Positions 39,101 to 54,100 of a stretch of DNA of 64,000 bases are shown one piece after another. This DNA is from Owenia fusiformis (Eukaryota > Annelida > Polychaeta > Sabellida > Oweniidae): assembly GCA_903813345.2 (NCBI GenBank), contig CAIIXF020000006.1, positions 1,116,001 through 1,180,000 of the forward strand. The letters run 5' to 3'. The position numbers were made by a program, and so were the translations under genes. The notes below the pieces were generated by a model. That model searched no databases. It was not told where the DNA came from and saw only the letters and a program-made list of their open reading frames with translations. Positions within the stretch are counted from its first letter, which is position 1; every line of letters begins with the position of its first letter.

Positions 39101-42100
39101 CCCACTCCCATTCTCTCTAACACATGCTACATCAGAAATAAAATTGGAGGGGGGTTACAGAGCTTGATGTTTAACAACCAAGTCATATATTTCATTTGAA
39201 CTCAGAAAGGTGAATGAGTACATGTACTAACTTTAGATCAAAGGAAACCTGTCTTCTTGGCTTGGTTGTTCTGCTTACTGGTGGTCTATAGTCCCTGTAG
39301 CCCACCCTGTACTCCCTATGACTTTCCATATTTTATGTATTCCGTTATAATGTTATTCCAGATATACTGCTCCTCACTTGAGAATTACTCTCAGCTATAT
39401 AACAGTTCCAGGTAACACATTTCCAAGGGTTATGATCAATTGAAACTGACATCAAATTAAAATCTGTTATCCACAATTTGAATTCATAGCCAGTCACTTA
39501 TATCCATTTTGTAATCCAATGGCGTTTCTGCGCTGTAAGTGACAATGCTAAGCAGCTTGTTTCTGGTTCAGTGACATTATATCCGATTTTTGAAATTCAG
39601 TTGCGTGACAAATACAGTCTCTATTAACCACTCTTCTTACAAACTTAATTTCCTCTGCAGTATACAGAACAAAAATGGACTGAAATCAAAACTGTGAAAT
39701 TGACATTGCTGTATCAGTGCAGGAAACCGAGTATCTCCATGACAATATCACCAATAATATGTCTGAAGAAGACATGGTCCTAAATCCATCAAAATCCGCT
39801 GTAGTATGAAATCTGAAATCTTTCCACTCTCCAGGAAGTCTACATTGATGTGCAAAAAATCTTGAGCGCAACTTTATCACTACAGGGCAGCGTCCCAATA
39901 GCCGTTATAATCCAATGGCAATCCAGTGTGTCAATATACAGCACAATAGCAGAAAATATTATAACAATAAGATTGACTCTTACAGTAAACTCTTACAATA
40001 ATGTCCGACAGGTAAGGATACCTTAAGACAAAATGTCACAATGGTAAAAAATACAACAGTTCATTACCAAGGAGGAAAATAAATATCAATGACCTACTAT
40101 GCTTAAATAAAAAGAGTAATGCCCAAATCAGCCTAAACATTAAATTAAGGAAGGTACACATGTATAAAGGAATACGTGTCACACATGGGTGGTATTTTAA
40201 ACACAGAAAATATTGTTCTTTCTTTTAAAGAATAAACACACAGGACTTGAGTGGACAGTTTCGTAATTTAGCTCATTCCGTAAACATTAGGAAAATAGAA
40301 GTACTTCAAATTGTTTCATTTCAGTTTTTATGTGTGGTACCTTGAAATCAATAGGTATCAATTCCATTTCCCTTATTTTATGTCATGCGAAATAACCTTT
40401 GTGGCACTTAACTAATTCAATGTTATTATCAAAACATACTTAACAGTTTAGCATTCATATACAAAGAAACACAAGGAAATCCAGAACATGGTTAAAAAAA
40501 TTATTGCTTGTTACAGAGTTCAGATCATTTATCAAAGGGTATTTTCTCATCAGTAGGCTCGGAATATAGGTTTAGATAGGTTAATAATTGTGATTATATC
40601 CTAAGATTTATCACAAGTCCTCATTTGAAATCCTCAAGGCTAAATGAATTTATTCCAGTGAGAAACCAAGATTTGTTTTTCAGTCTGATTGTCTGCTATT
40701 CAATGGTGTTGATTCTACAGATTTCTAGTCTTTACATGGGTTCAGTGTGAAAACATGAGAACATTGGGCTTAATACAACATTACATGTAACTTCACAAGT
40801 GCTTTCAATAGTTACATAAATGTAGAAACAAAGATTAAAATTATGAATGGTCATTGCAGGAAATGCTCACCTTTACAAACCGCAAAAAGTACATTATAAT
40901 AAAACATGGCTTCACTTTCCTTTTCAAATCATAAGATCTTTAAGTTTCAGAATTATAGCTAATAAATGGTATGATAAATCAATTTGAAAATTATGGATCA
41001 CTGTGTAAATTCAAACTATGACAACTTCTAAGCATTAATCTTATTTGGGCCTATTGCAGAAGAAGTAAGTATTAATAACATGTATTTATTTTGAGCAAAC
41101 TAGATAAGATTGTAAATCGAACAGATTCTAAATGATGTTAAATAACACCCTGTAGCAGAAATCATCCACATATATTCAAAATCACCCTGTAGATATTTTA
41201 AGGAAGAGGTCAATACAGGATACATGTATTTTGTAGCACCCTGGAATATTATGACAACTCAAATGGCATCCTGTCAAGCTAATTGTTCCATTAATCCTTT
41301 CTCACCTGACGTGACCTCATGTTTTGTAACATCATGTTTGACCGCTTCCCTCCAACAAAACATTTATGAAGAAAACTTGATTCTGCAACCCCATGTTTTG
41401 TTGAATTTAAATTTTAACATGCTCATGCAGGTGATCTTTCATCCAGCTCATTAATTACCTTTCTTTCTTGAAATCAATATATCGATATACTATGAAACCT
41501 GCTCAATTCGAACACCTCTTGGACTGGCCAAAAGTGTCTGAAATATAGCAGTGTTCAGTTTTCAAGGTTTTATAAACATGTAAGTCAATGGGAGATAACG
41601 AATGAAAAAGTGTTCACATTGAGATGTGTTTCAGATTAAAGAGATGTTTGAATATACTGGTTTCGCTGTGCTCCCTTAATAACCCAGATGCGAGTAGAAA
41701 TAATCTTGATTTACGTCATTAAAAATTCAAAATTCAGTCAAAGTAATATCATATTTGAAATCTACATGTAAAATTACTTCTAGAAATGTGGTTTTAAAAA
41801 GTGTTTATCAACTTTGAAAAACTGATTTTCTTTGAAAATGTGACTTCTAGCTCGGGGAGATTCCCCATAGACCCCATGCTATAAAATCACAAAACATGAA
41901 ATATCTTTTCTTTTAGTGGACAGATAATATTTTGCTTTACTGGACATATTTTCATTAGTATAAGTATCAGACACATAAAGGTTATATTAAAATTGAGCCA
42001 CTTAAATTGATAATATTCAAGTTTAAGGGAACTTTCTTATATACCTGCCATGTTAATTGACCCGAATCAGCCACCTGGTGGTGAAACTGGTAACTACCTA

Positions 42101-45100
42101 CTCGCATTTGGGTAATTAATCCAAGAAAGAATAATATATATCTTCACAAAGTCTTATCCTTTCTCGCTCAACCATGGAACATAAACCAGTCATAGACTTA
42201 TCAATACAAGACAAGGAACAGGTGAAGCCTGTTGTGTTTATTAGGGTTCCCAGTTCCTACTGTATAGTCTTGAAACCAATAATACTGACACATAGTATTA
42301 CATAAGTGCACTTTTCTGAATGTAAAGCTTCACAGTTATTTGTTTGCTTATCCTAAATATTCTGCACACCATATCACAGGGACTTCAAAACACATACATA
42401 TTTCTTTAAAATGAAGATTGTCTAACAATCAGGGTTTGATACAAGTCTAATATTAAAAGCATCGTGCACAGACAGAAGAGTAAAATAGATCACACTGATG
42501 ATGTTGAAGCAGGCACAAATCAACCAGAAGAGATTCCCAATGAACAATTAGTGTAAACATGCTACTTGAGATAGATTACAAGAATCAACAACCTCAGAAG
42601 CCAGAGTGAATGTTATGATATCCTTAGATAAACTGGTCAAAAAGCCACAACAATCTGGTTTTAACTAGCTTCATTGCCCATCTAAATAGCTCAGTTAAGT
42701 TTATGTTACAGTAAAACCTGAATAAATGAACAACTCCCTTATATGAACACCTCTCAATATGAATACCTTTCAGGTCCCATTGTCAGATTATCATATAAAA
42801 AGCCTTGAGATTTGAACACCTGACAATCTGAACATTTTTGGCTGGGTCCAGTAGCATTCGTGTTAAACATGTTTTACTGTATGTCCATATCGATGTAGGG
42901 GGTCTGCCTTGGCAGGGACTGATTTGATTTAACTTCTCATCCAAAACATTTTAATTTAAGTCCAAATTATTTTTTATCTTCTCTAACAATATTGAATTGT
43001 GGATTGCATTTAATGTTTATTATGAACATTGACATTTAATGAGACTTGGATCAAAGATGGCTCAAATCCTCCTCTATCATACAATCATGAAAGTTGAGTT
43101 GGTCCTCAAAAAATCTTGAAAAAACAAAGCCAAAAATATCAACAGTGCTTCTAGACAAAATAAAAAAAAAACTCAACAAATCCATCCTGACATATAACCA
43201 ATATTTATTACCAAGATGAGTTTACCCTGCAATTTTTAACAAATTCACTATTCTCTGCCTTGGACATAGTTTATATTTTCATAATAAACCTTCTAGAAAG
43301 CTCAAATGACAATGCTAAAGGTAAAGATGAATCAAACGTCATTAAACTTACACAAATGGATAATTTGCAATGGCAAATAACGATCTCTGAGTATAAGCCT
43401 GACAATATCAAAGGATTAACAATTATGTAAAGAATGTGAGAAAAAACCAATCAGTTTTGCAAAGGGTAAAGATGAGTCAATAGTGCAAGGGCAAGAATCC
43501 CAGACAGAAAGATCCTTGTCTTATAAGGACATTGGAATGAATGGTTGAATAACTGTGGTAAATGTGGTCTCTGAATCTTCCCTGCATCTTCTCAAATAAG
43601 TTAACTGTGTTGTGATTTCTAGGAATACTATCATGATAAACCATGTCAACTCTGTTCTGTTCAGTTGCTTGTGAAACCCATCAGGTGCTAAAGACGTCTT
43701 TATTGGTAGAATTCATACTTCCTGCATATTTGAGATTTCAAATTGTAGAAATCAAAGATGTCAGGCCTATCAGAATGAAAAATCTGGGTCTTTGGGAGAA
43801 TATTCTTCCTGACATCGAAGATTTGAGGCATATCAGAATAAAGAATGTGGGTATAATTGCATTCCAGTATAATTTGCATCGTATGAAATCCTCGGAAATC
43901 TAAGATTGAACACAGGTGGGGGTTCTATACTCCGAGTTATGTGAAATCTTTAGCTCTGACAGTCTATGACATAATTTATATAATTGGAAAAAAACAATTC
44001 CTGTTTGTATTGAACTACTGTAAAACAATTTATTTATTTATAAGTTATTTTCTTTGTTAGTACAAAATGCAAGTTTTTCAATATTATACAGTACATTATT
44101 TTGTAGTTTTTTTTATGTTTTAAGATCAACACATTTTGAATATTCTTCCGAATACCAAATGAAGATACCTGCTACGTGATCCATAATTTCTGGCACCACC
44201 CTTTGAGTTTTCTACTGATGTTTCTTGTTTTCTAAGAATCAGTTAGGACACCCTGACCCCAAAGAAAGTTGCTTACCACATTCTGTCAATATCAAGATTC
44301 TGGAACACGTTCCCACATATCATAAATAAAGTATCATTGCTTCTGTAAATGTAACCTTTCAACATTACTCAGGAGGTAACTCATTCCAGAGAAAACTTTC
44401 AACAAGCAAGAGTTGAGAATTTGGCTCAGTTTTCTAATTAAACTAGAGATTTTGTATCAATTTGAGATAAGGCAGAGTCAAGTTGAGTCTTTATTCAAAT
44501 ATGAGGTTCACACATGTTTCTTGGTTGGTTGGTTGGTTGATTGGTTGGTTGGTTGGTTGGTTGACTGGTTGGTTGGTTGATTGGTTTGTTGGTTGGTTGG
44601 TTGGTTGGTTGGATGTTACAGTTTCTCCCTCCCTTTGTAAATTATCAGATATCCTCATGTGTCTAATATCAAATGCCTCATTTTCAGGGGCAAAAACATA
44701 CTTGCAGTCAAGATCATGCCCCCATTTTGACAAGTTTTGGTCTGGTTTTATTAGAAACGTTCAGGTACGCGTAAAACAATGATAAGTAATAATTAAGCTG
44801 AATGTTTGCAACTAGCAACCACCTGCATATAAGTAGATAGTATGTTTTTTTGTAATCCAGTTTTATCGCCTTATCAATAAAACAACCATAAACCCCACCA
44901 TTTCACAGTGGTGTGTCATATTATGAACTGGTTTAATAATAAGCTGGTTGACAATATGACTTGGCTATGCATATCATAAGGGTTGAAATCAAGACACAAC
45001 GAGAAACAAAATATTCGTGAGGAAAATTTGACATTGGGAGATCAACATATAGCATGCAAAAATAATCCTTGTCCATTTTCTCTATTCTAAACATCTACTT

Positions 45101-48100
45101 TAATGCTATGAACAACATTGAAGTAAAAAACCTTCACAGATATTTACACGAGCCTATACGACATCTTATGAAATATAAAAGTGCACAGTTGTGGAATTCA
45201 CTGCACAATCAGCAATCAAAATATGAACACCCTCTGAAGTGAACACCTTCCAATCTGAACATCTTTATAAGTCCAATTGTTGGATATATAATTGACAGCA
45301 AGGTTATAAATAAGAACACCTCTCAATGAGAACACCTAAGACTGTCCAAGCAGCGTTTACATGTCAACAGTCTTAGAAGGTATTTTGGTTATCCTATTAG
45401 ACAATTTATTTATAAAATGTGAACACCTCTCAATGTGTATACGGCACATACTTTATATCACAGCAGTACTAACATGTACATTAAAATTGATTCATTTTGC
45501 ATCTTACCTGTTCTTAGTCTTAGCAGGTACAACAAAACCTGCTTCTTCAGCATCTGCATCCATAATCACACCTTTAACGAGCCTGCACAGGTAAATCCAA
45601 ACCAATCCAAAACACTATATAACAATACCTCTTCCGTAAGAGCAGCAAATACGAAAAACTTCCAAAACAAGTTAGTGGCTGAATATCTACCAGAATGCAC
45701 AATCTCAAAGAGAAATCAGCACAAGATATTATACGTCTTTAGTTGTTAATCTAGTAGTACAATTGTGTTTAATCCAAGTGTGTCCCCAAGTACCTCCAGT
45801 TAACATCAAGTGGCCGCAACCTCTCAGTGCAATAATCTCTCAGTAACACAGCTATGGTGACCTTGATAAGTGCCAGAAATATCCAATAAAAAAACTGACA
45901 GTTAAAACTTAAACTTTACTTCCAAAGGTGACCCTATTTTCACTCTGTCTAGCTCTTAATTCAAGCTGACTTTAACCACTGAAGCGGTTAAAGTATTACG
46001 AAATCGAAATCTGCTTAATTGTGTAATCACCTGGCTGACTTGATTTGATGTTATTGCCCCAACTCATTCTTCCAATGAGGAGCTCACTAAAGATAGCCTC
46101 CCAAGAATAAAACATCTCCTGAATTTGTGTTATCTGAATGAAACAGATGCATTGAAGGAATTTGGAAGAAAAGGATGATAGACTTGAAGTTAAGAATTGT
46201 ATTAATATAAAAACCCAAAGGCTGGGGACTTGTTATGTACAGAAATGGTTAAAATAAGCATGAAAAGGGTGGCAATTTCTGCTCAGTTAAACATATCCAG
46301 ATAAGTCAGTCAGATCACTATAAAGCCAACTGCTCAACTTCAGAAACACTATTCATGTTCCTGGCCAGGTAGACAAACAACTGGCCCAAATTTTTTATAA
46401 AATACAAGGATGTATAACCATTAACCAATGATTCAGATGGCCTGATCATGTATTTATAATTTAAAGAAGACAATCTCATTAAATATATTTGAATTTTTGG
46501 TGATTTCTGGTTGCTATGCCTACCCAAGCTGAGGTGTCACTATTCACTGAGAAAGATCATCAAGTTCTCATTATATCTTGTAGTGTTAGTAATCCATTTG
46601 ATGAAAGGGATGTTAATGAAGATGCAAGTTTAAGTGCAAATGATAATGTGGTTGATGAACATAACAGGATCAGAAAACAACCCTAAAAGCATGGTACTCA
46701 GGGAATTTTCCTTTTCAATGTTGTTGAATCTAAGCATTTCATACATCTGAATTCCAAAAATTTGTTGGAAAACAGCTTTATTCACCCATTATTCCTTTTC
46801 AAATTCAGTGGAAGAACAGGCAAACTAGACATAATACAAATACAGACTGAATGTATATAAAACTTCCATGGCAGACAAATTATTCTTAAATATTTAGACT
46901 GAGGAGCTTACCTTTAATTGATATATTTATCTCCTATTACATGTTTATTTCTGGTCAATTTATTACTCCACATAACATGTCTTCACAGTGATCATCATCA
47001 CAACCTGTACCATGTATTTATCCTATATATATATTTCAATTTTTGGCTACCTGAGTAATATATTTAATGGCGTGATCTAGTCCACGGTTAAAGGCCAAAT
47101 TGACACTGAATAAAAATTCACTAATGTTTTTACAATCTCTAATGTGCATGACCTTATATTCATATATTTTAAACAGCCAACTATTTTTCATTTTATTGTG
47201 ATTTCATTGATTTACTCCATGCGTAAACAAGTCAGGATGCCAAAAATGATCAACTTTAGATTTTATGATCAGTTAAATTCAACGCTATAGGTAAAGTAAA
47301 GTCTATGAAATCATAACAAACCATATCGAAAGTAAACATGAATGTCTTGAGTCTATTGACAAATTACTTATTCAGCTAGAACTTGACACAACAAATACCT
47401 ATATGAAACAAGATATGCCTATAAATTCTATAGACCACTTTAATGATGTTGTAAGGACCATGACAATACATTTAACACTTACCTTTTAAGATCAACAAAA
47501 AACTCAATATAAGAAAATTCAATTCTGACTCAAGGTTAGGTCATGGCTTTAGTGCAAGTCAAAATGAACAGCAACATTGAAAAAATCAGAAAGAAGTTTT
47601 CATAAGGTTTGACAGCAGCGTGGGTTTCTTTATAATCTTTGAAAACCATCAAATGAAAACAGGCAAATTTATTTGAAATTATAATTTGAACTTAACAGGC
47701 AGTGAACTGATCAGAGAAAGTCAAACTCAGGGAATGGATTCTATTCTATTCTTTTGGGGATCTGAAGAAATTATCTTGTACATGTATACTAAGGAAAACA
47801 AGGCTCTTCCTCAAATACCAACATATCATTCACATTCTACATATTTAGAAATCAGACTGGGCATCTGACATAGGAATTCAACCTGTCATACCCCAAGAAT
47901 AATTAGAGTCTAAGGTTTTCCATTTTTAAGATATAGATACACAAAAATCAACACCAACTACATAGTAATAATAAAGAAGAAGGACTTCTAGTATATCTAC
48001 ACATTTCAAGTCTTCCATCCTCCAACCCACAGTCAGACACAAAAATGGATGTTAGGGTAACATAAGATGGATAAAGACACATGTTTATTAACATATCACA

Positions 48101-51100
48101 TTTTCTTGTTAATGAGGTTTTGAAAAACAAGATATAATACCAGATACATTTAATTTAAGGAAATGAAACTTAACCTGCATGTATTGTATTATTTTCCTCA
48201 TGTATCATATTACTAAAATTATTATTAAAATTCACAAAGAAAGGGCATTTTTGTCTTGTAGCAATCCCCCCACTAACCAATGCTTATGCATGAGCCCCAT
48301 CATAATCTCCCTCACTAAGCCCCTGCATAGACCCAATCACCAAGCCCCTGCTTAACACCCCATCCCCCACTAATCCCCTGCATGAGCCCCTCACTCACCA
48401 AGCCCCTATGGGCCCCTCACTAAGCCCCTGAATGAAACCTATCACGTCCCTTAATAGAACCTATCACATCAATGTGTTTTCCGAAAATAACCTCATATAA
48501 CCTGTAAGAAAAGCAATACCTTTTGTCATTTGTACAGGGAAATAAATGAAATTTGGTACTTACTCTATATAGTACTTAACCCCATCTGTAGAAACACCCT
48601 CCTCCCAACCATGGGGCAGGTCTGAAAAATAAACATCCTTAGGATAGAAATGCATCCTAAAAACTGAAAACAAAAAAATCAAGTAAACTTTAAATATGAT
48701 CAAGGTCCAATTAATTAGTTACTTATAATACGTTAAAAAACTATATCCAATATATCATAAGAATGCACATGATAAAAGTAAAGTTCAAACTAATTAAACC
48801 AAGTGTTTTATAATCAAGATTTTGAATGCAATTGGATAAAGTACAGGTTAGTTTAGAATCCACCCAGACATTTTCAGGTATGTATCAGTTTTAGGTACTC
48901 TTCAGAAAGATTTAACTTAATGCCTCTACTCTTGAAATGAGAAATAATTCTTTGAACGAGCCCAAAGTCTCACTTTAGGCCTTTGTGACCCACAAGAGGG
49001 AAAGTAGAAAATCTTTCCTATATCCAGTTGGAATATGTAGTACCATATAACCTTTAAGATCAGTAAAAATATAAAGCCATGTTAACTCAATTTAAGATGT
49101 CTAGAATTTTAAAACAGGAAGGAAAACTGGAAAATATGGATCTGCACTTTAGATACAAATTGATAGTAACATTAATACACTTGTTACATGTAAACCTCTC
49201 TTCCAATAGACCCATGTTATAAATGTCATTATTATCATTTGATATCAATTTGGTGGTAAAATTCGCCTTTTCTCAATTCAGACCTTTAGTCTATATATGC
49301 CTATTTGTCACGATTTTTCCATTTCTAAGTGAGTGCAAATGGATTGTCAGGTCAGTGCATACCAAGCCTATTATTAAATAAAATATCAAATGGGTGCAGA
49401 GCATACTCCCTTGAATGCTGGGAAGATCACTGGTACACAAGTTTCACATGTGTTATATGGGCTTTTCGAAATGATGACACTGATTTTAGCATATGAATCA
49501 TTTAGCCTGTACTGCCCTCTTTTATGCAGTTTGGACTGTAATAACGTATTTCCAAACACTAACACACATATATTCTGATGGTTCTGGGTTCAAACAACAA
49601 AATCTACTAATGCACTAAAGTTCAATTTAAACTACTACCATGGTATGTCTTCTTACCCTGATTCCGAATCACCTTGCCAAACCACATTCTGATTCTGACT
49701 ACGCAGCCTAATGACAGACTTTTATGTTAATACATGTAGTTTGAAAGCGAACTGAAAGTGCAAGTCAGCCACTTGTATGCAGAAATAAAGTGTTGTGGTT
49801 TTTAACAATATATTCTAAGATGTCAATAAAAGTTAGATATAAATCCTTGTATTTAGATGAATTATCTAGGGTAGATGAAACTGAACTATTGCAACAAATA
49901 CCTTTCATTGATCTCCCCAGGATTTTTTCTCAGGTGGGTGCAAAATTCTCATTTTCACAATTAAGACCAAAATTGGTCAAAATATGCCAATTTTTAATGA
50001 TTTTTCTCATTTCCAAGTGGGTGCAAATGGATTTTCAGGTGGGTGCAAGCCTGTTTTCAGAATCTCAGGTGGGTGCTGCGCCCACTTGCTTTAATGCTGG
50101 GGAGATCACTGCCTTTCACTCCAGGATCATACACCAAGATCTATGATCAATTCATTTCAACCAAACCTATACATTCAATTGGCATTTACATCCAATTGGC
50201 ATTTACATCATGTTAAGTGTGTTAATCTTATCATGACTGTATAGATTGACAAAAATCCTGTTAATGTTAAGATAACAATACATTTACTGAAGGACAATAA
50301 GTCATCGATTTTCAATTACCTTCCTTAATCAGCATAACAAACAATAGAGTATTCCTCCAGGGTGTTATATGAACAATGGCCACTCCCATTTTACTGTTAT
50401 TTTCAAAATTGGCAATAGTATGTGTAGCTATTATATTTTCAAACTATTACATAAATTGCATAGTATCACTATTTTTGAAGAACTTGGAATAAAAAACCAG
50501 AACAACAGCAACGCCAAAGCGTAGCGAATCCCATCGAACAGAAATGGCTGGGATTTTTACAAACTAATAGCAAATATCATAAAACAACACACCAGAAAGG
50601 CCACCATTTTCAAAATGGTTGCTCACTAGCCAAGTTGTCATCAGAAGAAATAATATGCTTTTAAGTAGCCACCTCTAAAATTTTTGAAAAATCGCACACG
50701 TACTTGTAAAATTACACACATAAAAATGGCGGCCATTTTTCAAAATGGCCGACTACTCCCCAAAGTTTTATAAGACAATGTGCCATGCTTAAAGTATTCA
50801 CATATCAAATATGAACAAAATCGCTCCACTACTTTTCGAGTTATAGTAAAATACGTTAAAATGGCGGCCATTTTTCAAAATGGCCACCATCTACCAAAAG
50901 TGTCATTAGAAATAGACAGTGTGCCATGCTTATACTATTCACATACCAAATATGAACAAAATCACTCCACTACTTTTCGAGTTATAGTAAAATACGTTAA
51001 AATGGCGGCCATTTTTCAAAATTTTTTTCAAAATGGCCGCCTTCTACCAAAAGTGTCATAGGACAGTCTGCCATGCTTATAGTATTCACATACCAAATAT

Positions 51101-54100
51101 GAACAAAATCGCTCCACTACTTTTCGAGTTATAGTAAAATACGTTAAAATGGCAGCCATTTTTCAAAATGGCCGCCTTCTACCAAAAGTGTTTTTAGACA
51201 GTGTGCAATGCTTATAGTATTCACATACCAAATATGAACAAAATCGCTCCACTATTTTTTGAGTTATACCAAAATAGTAAAATGACGAGTAAAGGCCGCC
51301 ATTTTTCAAGATGGCTGCCATGTGCTTCTTTAATATCTACATTTGTAGCATTATTAATGTCCTTTATATTTTTTTACATTTAAAACATATTGCTAATACA
51401 GTTTTACATATTACACCTAAATTACTGTAAAATCGGCACTAAAATGGCCGCCATTTTGAAATGAGCGGCCATTTTGAAAATCGGCTTTCGAGCAGAACTT
51501 CTACCCCCATAGGGTATATGTGTACAAAATATGAACAAAATCGGGCCAACGGTATTTGAGTTATTGCCCGGACGGACGGACGGACGGACGTACGTACGGA
51601 CGGACGTACGGACGGACGGACGGACGGACGGAGGTGTTCCCTATATCCCTCCGAACTTCGTTCGATGGGATAATAAGTCAAAACAATACTTAGAAAGAAA
51701 TATGTAGTCATATTACCATTATATTTATTGATACATTTAGGTGACATATTATTCATTATTTACAAGCAAATTCTTTATAAAATTAACCTGAAGTTAAGTT
51801 TATCCAATTTAAGTAAATCCAATTTAGTTTACTTTTACTTCATAACATTTCTTTCAGTCAATAATTCACCCGATCTTTTTAATCAATTGAATACATGAAA
51901 ATTAATTACATGCGAGTGAATTAATTTGACATTGATGTATTTGATCAGATAAACGACCATATGCTGCTTCTATGTTCTCTCAATACAACCTGCTAGCAGT
52001 GGATGGCAATGATCTACAAATGTATATTCACTGCCATGTAGTACTATACCCTGATTCACATCAGTTTAGTCATACTACTTTCCTCTGGCTGTTACAGATG
52101 ATTTTAGAATCATTTCAGTGATGATAAAGTCTCAATCATCTCCAATGAAGCTATCATTATTCTATGGGAATATAAATTAAAATGAAAGCTAGCTACTTAT
52201 AGGTGAAAAATGTAATGTGGTGGTTTTCTGACTATATTCTGATGAGGCCAGATTAAAGAATTATCTCTCATCTAAAGAGAAAAGAGAAGTCTAAGTCTTT
52301 CAAAGGGTAACAATAATGCCAGTATACAAATTTAATTACAGATCCGAGAAAACCTTATTCTGGTAGACTAGTTTTGTTTCAAGTTGATGAAGTAGACAAG
52401 CGGGAGGGTCTTGAAGCAAGACTAAGTCAGTATCGAAAAATACATATTGAAGTCTACTAAATTCATTTCATGAAATATGTAGTTCTTTTTTCATGTTGTT
52501 GCAAACAAAATGTTGACATTACATTCTCCAAATGCAGGGGTTTAGTCATCATCCAATCTATTCTGAGGTAAGGAACACAGAGGATGATGTCTGGAGTCCT
52601 GTCTTTGGAGATTGACTTTCCAATGTTAACAACTGAAGTTTTCTCGAACAAGATATAAGTAGATGGAGGTAATTTATAATGAGATAACAATTCCAAAGTA
52701 GACTTAAAATAACATCAAAAACTAGAAATTAATCTTGCTAAATTCTGACATAGCTAAAATAAATGTTTTTGATAAAAGGTGCATTTTAAACTTTTTGTAT
52801 TGGTTTAATAATTAATAAACTACAATTATATTTGACAATAATAGGGGGAGTTTATAATCTTTTATTACATGAGGCTTTATCCTCTTTAAATCTGACTAAA
52901 GATTTAAACAAACATACAAATAAATCTGTTTATTAAGACGCTTTAATATTTATTAAGACGCTTTAATATTTTATCAGGATCAACTTATTTGGAAATACAG
53001 CTCAAACAAACTATATTATACATGAAATAGGTGGGACAAGTATGTATAATAATAAAAGGTTGGTTAATCTGCATGAAGAATAAAATTTACTATATTTTAC
53101 AGAATGTAATTTTACGTTACTTTGAATAATTTGTAACTTTAAACATTTCATATAAATATCATGGGGTTGAGTGGAAATCATAATTCGACCCAAGACCCAT
53201 CATAACTAACAAGACAAGACTAACAAGAAATGAGGGGACATAGTTTATCTTAATGAATCTGAATATTAAGTGTTCAGTTCAGTGTTCTCCACAGGGTTTT
53301 GAGAGTGAGTGAGTGCATTTTCATAATTCAGACCAAAATTGGTCAAAATATGCCTTGTAGTAATCTTCATGATTTTTCTCATTTTCAAGTGGGTGCAAAT
53401 CGATTTTAAGGTGGGTGCAAGCCTGTTTTTAAAATCTCAGACGTGTGCTGCACCCACTTGCTGCTGGGGGGATCACTGCAGTTATATCCAACTCTTGCAG
53501 AGGGCAATTGTGTGTTTTAGTCTACTAACCTATTGGTGCAACATATCCAGTCTGAACAGGTTCGTGTGAAATAGGATGTAGCCATGTGGATCTCTGGTTT
53601 ACATCACTGAAAGATAAATATGTGCATTGTAGGATGCCAGAATGATTGAATAACAGAACAATTTTCATATTCATCAATTTAATATCTTGTTATTCAATAG
53701 TCTATTTGATGGCAGAGAAGCATCCAAATATAAGAGGCCACACAGTTTATAAGCCAATCTAGAAGCAATCCAAGATATACAAATATCATTCATGTACAAT
53801 AGGAATATATTTTTCCATATATTATTGCATAATGATATTTTGATTTCTTAATTTTTAGGTTTTACTGACGCAATTAAACAGTGAAATGGACTCTAGGACA
53901 CATCAATGTTATAGTCTAATCATCCAATAATGCGTGTTGCGCACTAGTCCTGCTGTAATGCAAACAATCATTCCATGGAACTCAGAAATGAACTATAGCT
54001 TGCCCGTAGCCAGCTTTTACCAGGGGGGGAGCTTTTCTCCAGGGGGGAGCTTTTTCACAATTTTGGCTAAAAATCATGCGAAAAACTCTCAGAATGGTGA

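Larger units (their letters stand above)
35598..48563. other. PLEKHA intron 3, site of both alternative first exons
   Basis: A 13-kb intron that splits WW2. Besides the candidate exons at 45508-45582 and 39232-39329, it contains a 25-bp minisatellite (38660-38985), pogo-like fragments (41490-41670, 42710-42884), a repeat copy at 41826-42116, a ttgg microsatellite (44519-44612) and a C-rich minisatellite (48260-48440). Nothing recognised in 35850-38650, 42900-44480 or 45800-48250. Confidence 0.55.
48622..53529. other. PLEKHA intron 2
   Basis: 4.9 kb without coding signal. It holds the three gtgggtgca repeats and the 145-bp array listed separately; the remainder (about 48650-49230 and 51700-53270) is plain AT-rich sequence in which I see nothing. 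Confidence 0.6.

Noticed and set aside
47470-47530. Possible extra exon before donor AAAAGgtaagtgtt
   Set aside because: The donor looks good, but every upstream acceptor gives a stop or a wrong phase relative to the WW2 exons.
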